Shown one piece after another: positions 36,901-48,582 of a stretch of 64,000 nucleotides of DNA. The notes under the pieces were generated by a model. It was given only the letters and a program-made list of their open reading frames with translations, was not told the origin of the DNA and did not search any database. The stretch's first letter is position 1. Every line of letters starts with the position of its first letter. The DNA is from Apostichopus japonicus (Eukaryota; Echinodermata; Holothuroidea; Aspidochirotida; Stichopodidae). The stretch lies in contig NC_092569.1 of assembly GCF_037975245.1 (NCBI RefSeq), positions 6,628,501 to 6,692,500 of the forward strand, in the 5' to 3' direction. The position numbers and the translations under genes are program-made.

Positions 36901-39900
36901 CCTCCTCTGTTACTTCACCGATGACAGCTCGATACCACACCTCATCTTCAGAGAACTGCGCCACACAAGGTGTCCCAACCTTAACATCGGTGACAGTTGT
37001 CACCTCGTTGTTCTTGTAGAATTCGTCAACTTTACCACTGAGGTCATCGATCTGGTCAGCATGGCTGGTTAATTGGACATAGAAGTCACACAGAGATGTG
37101 ACAGCAGTGATGAGTACACCCTCTGTAGAACCCTCCTGGAGTTGATATGACGGGTATCCAGGGAATACCTGGACGGAAGATATCTCTAACTCTGTTTTCT
37201 TTCCTGATTCCGGTGCAGCATTCTGATCGGCAACAAACCCTCCTTGTACAAGTTTGTCAGCTACATTCATGCCCATGTCCAAGAGATGAACTCTATGAAC
37301 CACATTTGCAGCCTGAGGGTTAGAGTCAGCTATGTTCACCACATCCATCAAAAGAGGTTTGTCCATAGTTTCTCTCTCAAAGAATTCACAGGCTTCCTGA
37401 CTCCAAGTTCCTGATGTAGGTTGAATACCATCCAATGAGCACCCAATTGCCTTGAGTGTTAGGTCACTGTGTTTCTTTTGTAACACTTTGACTTTCTCTG
37501 TTCCGATTACATCTGTGTTGCCGTAATCGGGAAAGAAGACGGTAACCGTATGACCTTCCTGTTTAAGTATCTCTGCTCGGTACCACTGGTTGTCCTCTGT
37601 GAACAATGCAGCACACAGACTTCCCGTGGGAATATCACCAGCACTAAGCAGCAGCTCAGCTGATGCCTGGCTGTACACACTCTGCATCTCTACCATCAGG
37701 TCATCCAACTCTTTGGTAACACTCGACGGTTGGCAAAAGAAATAACTTGGCGACACAACACTGGACACGTAGGCTTCAAATTTCTTGCCTACTTCGACTT
37801 TGGGGAAAACCCAATGCGTTCCTGCCTCTGCTGGCCTCCTTTCTGGCTGTGAAATTGGTTGGTAGTCAAACTTTTTTCTCAGCTCTGCATTTATACTCAA
37901 GTCCTCTTCTGATAACGACACTTGGCAAGGCATACTTTTGTCATGAAAGTGACAGTTAAGTTCTTTCTCTAATGTCATCTCCTCAAGTGTAATTCCAATA
38001 TCTGGAATGCCAGTGAGAGCAAGGTCGTGGAGTTCACATTTAAATGCAATCGCTGGTTTATCGAGGAACTGTGGTAGTAGTTCCTTGAGTTCTTTCACGG
38101 TGCATAACGATGAATTACCATAGTCGAGGAATCTCACGGAAGCCTCCCCGGACTCTTGAACACTCTCAACTACACCCCTATACCATTCGTTATCCTCTGA
38201 ATACAATCCACAACAAATAGTCCCAGGCTTTGCTTCTGATAGTGCATTCACCTCTTCTGCATAAGCAGTTTGGATAGCAGCGTGAATCTGATCTAGCGTA
38301 TCTGTGGAGCTTTTTAACTGGAGATAAAATGATCCGTCTTCCTGAACCTGTGTTACATATGCTGCACATTCAACCTCTGTGATCTCTGGAGGAGGCAATG
38401 AGGGCATCTTGTCATCTTCTACTGCTTTGGCTGTCATTTCAGAAATATCAATATCAACATCTCCAGATGTGTCACTAAGTTTGACCTCTAATCGATTCAC
38501 ATACTTCCTGAGTGGCTTTGCGACTAATTGTTTCTCCATCGTGAGGGCTGTGAATCTCTCAATGACATCATCAGAATACACGCCTGTCTTTGATATCCCA
38601 GAGAGGGAACACTGTACTGCCTGAGAAGGGAGTTTGAGGAGTTCCTGCGAAATGCTCAGTATCGATTTTGATGGAATTATCTCCTTGTTTCCATAATCAA
38701 TGTAGACTACTTCAACATTGTCTTGAAGTTTCTTCAAAATTCTTGCTCTATAAAGAGCACTATCAAGGCTTGATCTGGCGACACAGAGTTGTCCATTCTC
38801 CGTGTCCTTCATCTGTTGCAACTTCCCGCTGGCTACATTCCCATTTAGTACATCCATGAGGGCGTCGAGCTCTGCACACAGGTCGGCTTTTTGTACCCAA
38901 AATTTGGCTGGTGACTCTATGAATAATACAACCACGTCAATGAACTCTTCAAGAACAACAGATTCTTCTTGATGCTTGATATACTTCAATGCAATGGGTG
39001 CAGGAGTAGAAGATGGAGCAGCAGGCAAAGGAGAAACAACTGCAGTAGATCCAGAAGAATTTCCCCAATCCTCATCTGACTGTTTGGGTTGCTGGCTTAC
39101 TCGAGGCACTGGTGCACTGGACGGAGTGGCGTGCTTGGATTGGAAAGGCTGTCTTTGAGGTTGAGGTGGGGACCTGCCCTTGAAGGTTGTGTTTGTTGCA
39201 GGTTTTGGTGAAGTAGGCGACCTTGGAGATTCGGACCTCTTACCACGTGGAGGTGTTTGCAGATTAGCTGCGGGTGCACTGATCCTTGGCGCCTCTTCCT
39301 TTGGTACCTTTCTCAGGATGTCCACTACAGACTTCCCACCGTCAAAAGTTATATCTACTTCAAACACTCCATTGGCAGTGCTGACGGCTTTGCAGCTAAA
39401 GCAATCGACCTGGTCGATCAAATTTCTCAATTTCCTGACTCTTGTCGCTCCTTCCAAGTCCTTTGCACCTCTGAGACTACACTTGACAGCGACTACTGGG
39501 ATCTTCATTATCTCCTCATCGATCTCCTTGATACAAGAGACGGGGACAAACTCAAAGTTACCGTAGTCTACGAAGCAGACGTACACACGATTCAGCTGCT
39601 TGTTGGTTACGATGGCGCGATACCAATTCTTGTCCTGTTGGAACTGAGCGACGCATGCCATACCGAGGCGAGGATTCCTGATGGCTAACTGATTCTGCCC
39701 CAGCCTACTATACTTTTGATCTAGCTTCGTCATCAAAGATTCTAAGTCACCGGTAGTGAAGGCTGGTTGGCACCAAACTTCAAACAGATTTTCTACATGT
39801 GATATATAGACATCCACTGCCGGTCCAACCTTTAACTCTCTCTCCTTGAACTGACCAATCTCCCGAGGAGAAGATGATTGTGATGCAGGTGGTTGTGGTG

Positions 39901-42484
39901 ATCTCTTTCCTCTTCCCTGAGGTGATGATCCTCTTTGAGGAGGATGTCTGTCTCCTCTTGGAGAAGTCACAGAAGCAGGAGGTTGGAAAATCTCATTAAT
40001 ACAGAGGCCTGTCTCAGTCACAAGTTTCACTTCATAGTTGTCACCACTTCTGGTACCAAACTCCACTTGCAATTCGGTATCACCACACATGTCAGAAAAC
40101 TTGTTGATATCGTCATCTACCCAGAAGCGCATGGGAACGTCTTCTAAGGAACATGGTATCCCCTGTATGGGAAATGCCAGAAACTTACTCGGTAAAGATC
40201 TGATCGAACTGGACTTCAATGTTTCGTGGTTCCCAAAGTCGACAAAGCGCACTTCTACATCTCCCGATCTCTTGAGTCCGGTCACTATTGCTCTGTACCA
40301 CATATGATCATCTGAGTACTGTGCTACACAGGGAGCCTGAAGCTTTGGTTGAAATGCTGATGCTGGAGCAGTCCCTTCAATGTGCTTGTTGAGTCCATCC
40401 ATCATATTTTGCAAATCTTGAGCAGATTTGACTGGTTGACAATGAAAGAGGTTTGGGCTTTCGACATTGCTGACATAGACTTTCATCTTTTCGTGTCGTT
40501 TCGGTTCAACACGGATAAATTCCTCTCCGACAGAACGCCGTGTTGCGCTACGAGGTCTCACGGAGCCACACAATTCTTGAAGTTGTTTGTTAATGTTGAC
40601 TTTGTTGGCTTTATCGATCAGTTCCACGACAAAAAAACTGCCCCCGGACTTGCAAATTCTAGCCTCCAGTTCATTCTCTCCTACAAGCTCCTCAAATTTG
40701 GCCTTCATCTTCTCAGCAATCTTGGGAATTTCTTCAACGTGCTCTAGCTGGCATCTGAAACTTTGCACTTCTAGGTCTAAAAATTTTGAATCTAACTGCT
40801 TGACTTTTGCCAAAGGCAATGTATCAGTATTGCCATAATCCACAAAATGTACCTCCACGGACATGTCCACAACTTTGGTCACTTCAGCACGATACCATAC
40901 TTCGTCCTCAGAAAACTGAGCACAGCAAACTAATCCAACATGGACATTTTTCAACTTATTATCCCTTGGGTCTCTTGTGGAATATTCCTCTTGAAGTATG
41001 GCACTCATATTTTCAAATTGCACTGCTTGAGACAGGAGCTGGCAAGCAAAGTTATTGCTAGTCTGTATATCTGTAACAGTTACAGTGAACTTAGAGCCTA
41101 CGGTCAAATTTGGCTGCCTAAACTTAGCTGCCGAATGGTTTGAACCTCTTGGACTTGTTATGGAAGAATTTGATGCTCTGGAACTGCTTCGACTTGACGA
41201 TGTTACCGCACCACCAGGGGATCCTTGTGTGCGCTTGGCAACGGTACGAGTCGCCAGTTTCTCTTTGATGAGAATTTCCCCTATCGATAAATTCATCTCT
41301 GATCTGGGATCTACCATCGACACCATCACCTTGGGTCCATCGAGTGAATCGGCTTTAACACAGAGAATCTTCTCCAGTGTCAATTTGTTAAATCTGGCTG
41401 TAGCAGCATCATTGGAACATGACGCAGGATCGATCCCACTCAGGCCGGCTTCAATTGCTGCTCCTGGAAGTTTTGAGAATTGATCTGGTAGAGCTTTCAG
41501 GTTAGATACACTAACTTCCTCTGTATTACCATAATCCACAAAAAATACCTCACATGACTGGAAACCAGATGATCTCACCACTTGGGCTCTGTAGAATTGG
41601 TTATCTTCTGCAAACCTTGCTACACAAGGGGCATAAGGTACTATGTGAGAAATTCCAACAGCTTTGTGACTACTTTCCGATCCAAAGTAAGTTTGCAGAT
41701 CGGTCATCATATCATCAAGGTCTACGGCGACAACCTCTTGCTGAAGCCAAAACTGTGTGGGAGAAACCACATGGCTTACGTAGACCCTCTCTCTTTGACC
41801 GACATCCATACCCATTACTGGGAGTTCAGTAACATCCACTTCCACCCTTACAGGCACAGGAGAGCTCACCTCCTGAGTCAATGCTGGCTCAGCAAAACCA
41901 TCTGAGATAAACTGGGCTGACAAGTCCCTCTTACCTGAATACAACTTAACATAGACTGCATCTTGAACATGCTCCATTGGTTCACAAAGAAACACCTTGT
42001 TCACCACATACCTGTCCAGGTAGTCCAGTGTCCCAGGCTTAATCCCACCACGTACAAATAATGGTTGGATACCTCTCAGTAGGAGTTTAGTAGCTTGGGC
42101 TTCATACTTCAGGGTTAAGGTCTCATCCAAACTTCTTATTCTACTGCGAGGAACAAACTCTGTGCTTCCGTAGTCGACATAGAATGCGAGAACGTCGTTT
42201 CCTGTGGCAGTCTGTATGCTTGCTCTGTGCCATTGGTTATCTTGTATTGACTTTGCTAGACATAGATTTCCTAACCTCAGTTGACCTCTCGGATGTTCCT
42301 TCCGTTGAGCGACGTCTTGGAGCTCTGCCAAGGCTTCTTCGATCTTCTCTACCTCTGGCAGGTGGAACTGGCCCCAGAGGAGAAACAGCTGATTATCTTT
42401 ATCATATTCAGCATGTGATATCATAACTTCCTTTCTCTCACCGATCTTCGGCATGAAACAATTGTAGCTGCTGCTGCTGGCCAT
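33350..42484 (-). CDS. Multi-Tudor domain protein (Tudor/TDRD6-like), 11 Tudor domains, 2663 aa predicted
   Basis: Extended Tudor proteins read symmetrically dimethylated arginine on Piwi and Vasa-type partners and scaffold germ granules. Coding exons are 42484-35383, 34996-34712 and 33954-33350. Joins are both phase 1, with donors GTAATT and GTAAGA and acceptors TTCACAG and CAAACAG, and the three exons form one open frame of 2664 codons including stop. The start chosen is MASSSSYNCF at 42484, seven bases past an acceptor (TTTCCTTTCAG, exon from 42491); the longer upstream frame is intronic. So at least one 5' UTR exon lies further upstream. Eleven domains match the count in Drosophila Tudor, whereas human TDRD6 has seven. 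I cannot assign strict orthology to Tudor, TDRD6 or TDRD15. Most likely expressed in germ cells (inference). Confidence 0.9.
34712..34996 (-). CDS. Tudor gene exon encoding acidic tail, part 1
   Basis: The 285-bp exon has phase 1 at both ends, so skipping it would keep the frame. It encodes DESIATTAQSLVENALI, then an acidic Ser/Glu-rich stretch ending near VDAETSPSL...TISPAG. No Tudor domain. The acceptor TTCACAG and donor GTAAGA are strong. Its VDAETSP string also occurs in the next exon. Confidence 0.8.
35383..42484 (-). CDS. Giant exon encoding all eleven Tudor domains
   Basis: The 7.1-kb exon encodes residues 1-2367. Core motifs of the form (F/Y)xDYGN lie near residues 103, 315, 547, 748, 971, 1261, 1451, 1651, 1868, 2080 and 2269. 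Each follows a WYRA-like strand about 20 residues earlier. In the extended Tudor family the first aromatic, the Tyr and the Asn of this motif help bind dimethylarginine. Domain 1 reads YVDYGS (Asn lost) with QWHRA. Domain 4 reads FVDFGN. Domain 6 reads YIDYGN with LYRA. Domain 8 reads FPDYGN. The others are canonical. Serine/proline/arginine-rich linkers lie near residues 420-460, 845-885 and 1065-1165, separating domains 2/3, 4/5 and 5/6; domains 6-11 are more regularly spaced. Ends with donor GTAATT after Leu-Ala. Confidence 0.9.
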
Positions 42485-42491
42485 TTTTAAT

Positions 42492-43454
42492 CTGAAAGGA
42501 AAAAAAAGGTAAGACATGTAAGCTTTGTTTGAATTTATCATTTGTTTGATTTCCGCAAATTGACAAAAAAAAAGTATAGAAAAAAGGTACATGTACATTG
42601 TAAAAGTCTACAACATGTCAAATTAATTTTATGCATATTAAAGGTCATTCTCTGACAAAATTGCTGACAATTTTATCATGCATCCTTAGGGTCAAAACCA
42701 CATCCCCATGTTAACATTTTGCATGGCAAAGATGTGAACTGCTTACATTTAATGATAGAAAATCCCACCAGTTGGCAAGAGCAAAGGGAACTAGAAATGT
42801 TTGTACCTTCCAGCAACCACTTTGATCAAATGCAAATTAGTTTCTACTGGCAAAATCTAAAATGGTGTTGACACTAGGCCAAAACAATATGTATGATTTC
42901 ATTCTGTGCTGGGTTATGGTTTGTTATCACAGTGTTATCATACCAATGAATGGTTTTAATTCAAAGGCACAAAGTGTCTTGAACAGTGGTTTCAAAAGCT
43001 AGGTCTCCTTTTTTCTATAAGGTACTTTTTTTTTTTATTCAACTCGTACCAATTTTGTCAGATTGGTTATTATCAAACTTACCTGTTCTTTTCTCAGCAA
43101 ATACATATTGCATTATATTTTAAGAATTGTATAAAATCAGAGCTTACTTGGATTTAGTTTGCCTGTATCATGGACTCTTTTTAACTCTACATAACAATGA
43201 TGAAATTTCAGGTAAGGACAGATTAAATATGGGGGTTAGTTTCTATATTCCGACTGTGTTTTTGTAATTTTGTGCAATGCACAGTAGATTAAATTTTAAG
43301 AACAAAGAATTATTTGTTGCAAATACACAAAATAAAATTGAATCACATTTTTGAATTTTGTATTTCTTTGTTTTAATAAAACCTACATAGATGACTCTAC
43401 AAAACTACCCACCTATTTATAGTGTGTACATACAGTAGGTGGGTTAACTGTGGA
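42492..43454 (-). other. Upstream intron of the Tudor gene
   Basis: It begins with a poly-pyrimidine tract and AG acceptor on the minus strand (42492-42505). The 5' UTR exon and promoter were not located. Nothing else is recognised before the fold-back element starts. Confidence 0.45.
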
Positions 43455-46400
43455 GTCAATCCATGCCAAATCGACAGATTTTTGGGTCGATTCTACGTCG
43501 ACCCTCTCAAAATCGCCTGAAATTGATATGGTGTCAACAAAAATAGACTTTTGTTTTGCACTTTTCCCGTACAACTACCACTGGAGGGCAGGTCCAAGCT
43601 ATTTGCACTGTGACGTACGGGACATTTCAGAGACTTAAATGTGTCTAAAAGTTATAAAAAATCTATTTTCCAGAAACTTTTTCAGGTGTTCATATTTGTT
43701 ATTGCTGCTACTTTATTACAAACTCATGAAGATTTCCTACACTTGCTTTAATTAGGTCCCATCTTAATTAATGTACAGTGTGACGTACGGGACCAGAGAA
43801 TTTTGTGTTTTTTTTACTAAAGAGCAAAGCTGAAATCCCTCTGAAATTAGGAGGGCAGTGATCAAGCTGTTATAACTAGTGAATAGCCTAACCTTCCAAG
43901 GGCTAAGCTCTAACATATTAGAAAAAAATATGAAGCCATTCCAGTTCAGTGATTACACAAATGAAAATTGTCCTGTGACGTATGGGACATGTGACGTACG
44001 GGACAATTTGTCCAAATAAAAATTGACTATGAAAACTCATATTTTTATTCCTGAATATACCATAACAAGCTAATTTCTACATAAAAACATTAATTTGGAT
44101 ATGCCAGAACAATGTCATAGATAATTTCATGCCATATTTCCTTCTTTCGGGGATCGAAAAGAGCAGTGACTGTACTTGTGAGATCATTCCACTACATAAA
44201 ACATGGAATGCGTAAAGTATATATCTACTCTACACATTCATCAAATACTCATAACATCAATTATAAGCTTTGTTAGACCACAAATGATCCAAGATGCAAA
44301 TTTTGGTGCAAAACTGTTTTGGTATATATACTGTACAACACTGTATCATACTCCCCACTATTGACCCTGAAGTTGAAATATGATCCATCCCATTCAAAAC
44401 ATATCAAAATATCCACAGTAACGTCCACATTATGTCCATCTATGAAACTAGTACAACAAAGAAAACTCTATACACCTAAAACTGGTTACCAGACCTAATA
44501 CTCATAACATCAATTCTAGCTTTGTTTAATAGACCACAAATGATTCAAGATGCAAAGTTTTGGTGCAAAACTGTTTTGGTATATACTGTACAACACTGTA
44601 TCATACTCCCCACTATAGACCCTGAAGTTGAAATATGATCCATCCCATTCAAAACATATCAAAATGTCCACAGTAACGTCCACATTATGTCCATCTATGA
44701 AACTAGTACAACAAAGAAAACTCTATACACCTAAAACTGGTTACCAGACCTAATACTCATAACATCAATTCTAGCTTTGTTTAATAGACCACAAATGATT
44801 CAAGATGCAAAGTTTTGGTGCAAAACTGTTTTGGTATACTGTACAACACTTTATCACACTCCCCACTATTGACCCTGAAGTTGAAATATGATCCATCCCA
44901 TTCAAAAAATATCAAAATATCAACAGTAACGTCAACGTTATGTCCATCTATGAAACTAGTACAACAAAGAAAACTCTATAGACCTAATACTGATTATTGA
45001 ACAAACTCATGAGTGATTGTCCTCTGCAAAAATTGGGTGAGCGAAACTCTACACTTGTAACTAAAAATCTCAATGTCTACTATCTAAGTTCAGGACACAA
45101 GAACATTGTTGCACAGTCATGATCTTCACACTTCAAAATAGGCCTACGAAATGTTGAAATGCAAACTCAACATTCTTGAAGTCGTCCTCATTCAATCTCA
45201 ATGTTGAATAGCATTGTAGATGATTCTGTATCCCACACACACACACAATTGACTTCCCGATAGTTTATTGAACAACACCTGGGCTGTTGGTGGTCATTGG
45301 TCAATAGTTTATTAGAAGCCATGATGTGCTCTTCAGGCATGCAGGGATTTTAAGTTGCAACTACCATCTTTCAACAAAATAAATTTGTAAGCATTGGAAG
45401 GTTTCCAGTAGAGGTCCCCATTGGAGCCCATGCATGTTTATTATGTATAAATACAGGGTTTCCCCCACACTATGTCCCGTACGTCACATTTTGTCCCGTA
45501 CGTCACATTTTTAATTTTGATAATTAGATTTGCTGTGAATATTATTTCAATTTTTTGGGGATGGATTTTGTTGAACAATGTTCTTAATTAGAACTTTACA
45601 GAATATCACCACAAAAAAAATTGTTCGTCCATATCAAAATTTGAAAAAAAGTGCTGAAAATTGTGACGTACGGGACATCAGTATTTGGACACTAGCTAAT
45701 TAGCATATTTAATTGATGAACCCCCAAACATAATATGTCAAAATAATTGGAAGGAAGGGTGTATCATGTCCCACATAACTTATATTCAATAAGTTCATAT
45801 TGCTGGCAGGGAAATAAGATTCCAAATGTCCCGTACGTCACACTGCAATTTGAATTTATGCAAATTAGCTGGCTGTAATTGTTCGAATAGGCAAAACAAT
45901 TAAAAAAAATTATGAAAATCTGAAACTTCAATAATTCAGCTTTAACATGACACCACATTTAGGGTGCTTCAGTAAAGTTTGAAATTTGGCTTCTAGGGAT
46001 ACAATAGCTTGGACCTGCCCTGGACAAGGATCCTATGCAAATTAAAACTCAAACATGCCTTTGCTTGTGAATATAGAGCACACTCAAAGTAGGACCAGAA
46101 AAGACCCCTATATCGTTTTCTGCCATTTTAATTACTTGTTACGAAAAATTGAGACCGTAAATTTTCCACAAAATTAGCTAAATTCGAAGACTGGGCACAT
46201 GTCTTCCACAATATCTGCAATCTCAGACATAAAATACTTCACATTTATGCAAAAGATGCCTCCAAACTTGACACAAATTTAGGGCTCTTAAAATGCAATC
46301 TGGATTTGGTTGCTAGGCGGGGCTGTATCCTAGCAACCAAAAAGTTTTCAACATTTTACTTCATCCTTTGAGACATACTGTACAGTATGGCAAGACACTA

Positions 46401-46469
46401 TATCAATTTTTTTCAGGCGATACTGAGAGGGTCGACGTGGAGGCCACTGTTGATTTGGCATGGATTGAC
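43455..46469. mobile_element. ~3-kb fold-back (long inverted-end) element with GTCCCGTACGTCA motifs
   Basis: The ends are inverted: GTCAATCCATGCCAAATC at 43455 and its complement ending at 46469. Homology continues inward through TCGACCCTCTCA, ATCGCCTGAAA and ATTGATAT; a further block AGGGCAGGTCCAAGCTATT occurs in inverted order at about 43587 and 46000. So the element folds back on itself with unequal arms. It carries eight copies of the 13-mer TGACGTACGGGAC or its complement, one with a single change. No transposase is seen, so it is non-autonomous. A target duplication could not be identified. It lies upstream of the Tudor gene, possibly in its first intron. Confidence 0.7.
44245..44990. 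repeat. Three tandem ~253-bp units inside the fold-back element
   Basis: Units start ATACTCATAACATCAATT at 44245, 44498 and 44753. The third is shortened by loss of about 20 bp near its end. Copies differ by scattered substitutions and a TA dinucleotide-length change near 'GGTATATA'. No coding content. Confidence 0.9.
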
Positions 46470-46574
46470 CATGTGTAGAAAAAGTTCAAAATTCTTGGTC
46501 AACTTGTTTTCCAACTTACATCTACCTTTGCTAGGGATATTACACCATGTCAACATGCTTGAACCAGAAAGTCA

Positions 46575-47460
46575 AAAGGCTTAGTCATTCCTTGCCAAGT
46601 TTTATATGAGAACATTAAATGTTACACTGCATAAACTGTTTCCAAGTTTTCACCTCTAATGACCCCTCGCCTCCACAGATAACAATAGAGCCCTACTACA
46701 CACTATGTATGAATTTTATCCAAGTTATGAAATTAAATTACATTTGCAAGTTTTACAGATTTTGACCTGCATAGAAAGTTTTTCTTTCATGAATTGGTGA
46801 AGGCTGAGCCTGATCCATATACCAAGTATATATAAGCTTCATCAAAACTTTCCTTTTGGAGGTAAAAAGTATTTTTTCATGTTTCAAAACAATGACCTGC
46901 ATTAAGCTATTGACATTTGGCATACCAACTATGAACTTAATCCAAGCTTCAATTTTGGAGTTATTGTGTTAAATTAAAAGGTTTTCAGACATTGACCACT
47001 ATTGACCTCAAATGAGTTCCAAACGACCTCCACAACAGGCAACATGGCTCATGTACTAAGGTTGATCCACATGCCAAGAATGAAATCTATCCCAACTCAG
47101 CTTTTGGAGTTCCCATGTTTACAAAGACCTTCACTGTCGACCTAAAATGACCTTTGACCTCCCCCAATTTCAATAAGTTTCTTGCACTTAACAAGGAGAT
47201 CTATACCAAATATGAAGTTCATCAAAGTTATTCTTCTTGAGTTATTGTGTTAACAAGGTTTCCAGACTTTGACCTCATATGACCTTCCACCGCCACCAAT
47301 TATATACTGTAGATTTCTTGTGCTCATAAAGCTGCACATACAGTAACAATTTGAAGCTTAACTATTAAAGATGTTCTTCTGGAGTTATGGTGTTAACAAG
47401 GGTGTCACACACATACACAAATACACACAACATCATGGTTATATAACAGGGGATGCATAA
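46575..47460. repeat. Array of diverged monomers carrying nuclear-receptor-type half sites
   Basis: It starts with TCATTCCTTGCCAAG at about 46585 and runs through several monomers of about 130 bp sharing 'GACCTCAAATGA', 'ACCTCCACCAA', 'CAAGTATGAA' and 'TTGTGTTAACAAG'. It ends with an AC-rich tract near 47400-47430. A perfect DR1 site is at 47148-47160. Helitron-like or tandem-core element is possible; no coding sequence. Confidence 0.6.
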
Positions 47461-47573
47461 TAAACACAACACAAGTAGAGTAAGATTAATATTGTAGAGA
47501 TCCAACACTACTATAATGTATTCCGAATAGATGGATAACAGTACAGTACTGTGTCATAAAGTAAAATGCAAAG

Positions 47574-48582
47574 TATAGTCAAGTGGGGTAAAAAAAACGA
47601 TTTACCTAAAGTTTGCTCTAAAAATTGATGAGTAAGAGGTATTGTTTCGGTTCCAATGTTCAAGTGTGTATAGTGGGATTCTCTTAAAGAGAATCTAACA
47701 AAAATAACTTATTTGTAAATGGAAAGTGTCGTTTTTTGCGAAAAATGTTGTTTTTCTTACCCCCAAAATTTGCTTAATTCGGGGTAAAAAAACCCAATGC
47801 CGGGGTAAAAAAAAAACAATGCTAGAAAACAACTATTTTCTTCATGAATGTATCATAAAATCATGTTTGCATATAATTACATCTAAGTATGAGCTACTAC
47901 CTTTACATGAAAAAGGAAAAAAATTGTGAAATTGTCTTAAATTAAAAATTATGGATGGCTCATGTCATATGTCATGCTCAGCCATATTCATACTGTACAG
48001 TGTGTATATGATGCTACACAAATGTGGTGTAATATAGAAGACATTAGAGTTGAGTCAATTTCAGTTACTTCTGCCCAATTATTTAACACATTTTTGACAC
48101 ATGACAGATATGAAAACTATTTGCCTAACCTCTAAAATCAACATTATGGAAAAATTTATCCAGTCGGGCAAAATTGGGAGTACATTGGAGCCGGAAAGTA
48201 CTTGTTTTTTTTTACCCCATTCGCATCATTTTTTGGGGGTAAAAAAAAACAATGCCCAATGGGGGAGTGTAATATCACTAACTGCTATGCTGTAACTGCT
48301 GGATTAATCTCCACATCATATAAGCTGGGTATGCAGGAGAAAGTTTCGGATATGTGGTACAAACTTCACATTTTGCTAGTTTAGCATTCGCTTGATTCGA
48401 TGAAGCGGTAATTGGCAGCGAAGTGACATAGAGTTCCAGATATTATATAATAATAAACTAGACATGTAGGACTATCACTCAAAATAAATTGGAACTTTGG
48501 TAAAATATTCCCCTTCTATAAAAAGGGGTTGTTTTTTTTACCCCAACTACCCCCTTGTTTTTTTTTACCCCAACTGACTATA
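47574..48582. mobile_element. ~1.0-kb MITE with TATAGTCA...GGGGTAAAAAAAAC ends
   Basis: The inverted ends (47574-47598 and 48558-48582) match over about 24 bp with two differences. The GGGGTAAAAAA core of the end recurs inside the element in both orientations (near 47780, 47802, 48210, 48235 and 48530). The outermost TA/TATA could be a Tc1/mariner-type target site. No transposase. Confidence 0.7.

Noticed and set aside
35481-42426. Many ORFs on the plus strand and other frames inside the giant exon
   Set aside because: They are antisense or out-of-frame shadows of the Tudor coding sequence.
42485-42598. 38-residue upstream extension of the Tudor reading frame
   Set aside because: A strong acceptor (TTTCCTTTCAG) lies between it and the MASSSS start, so it is intronic.
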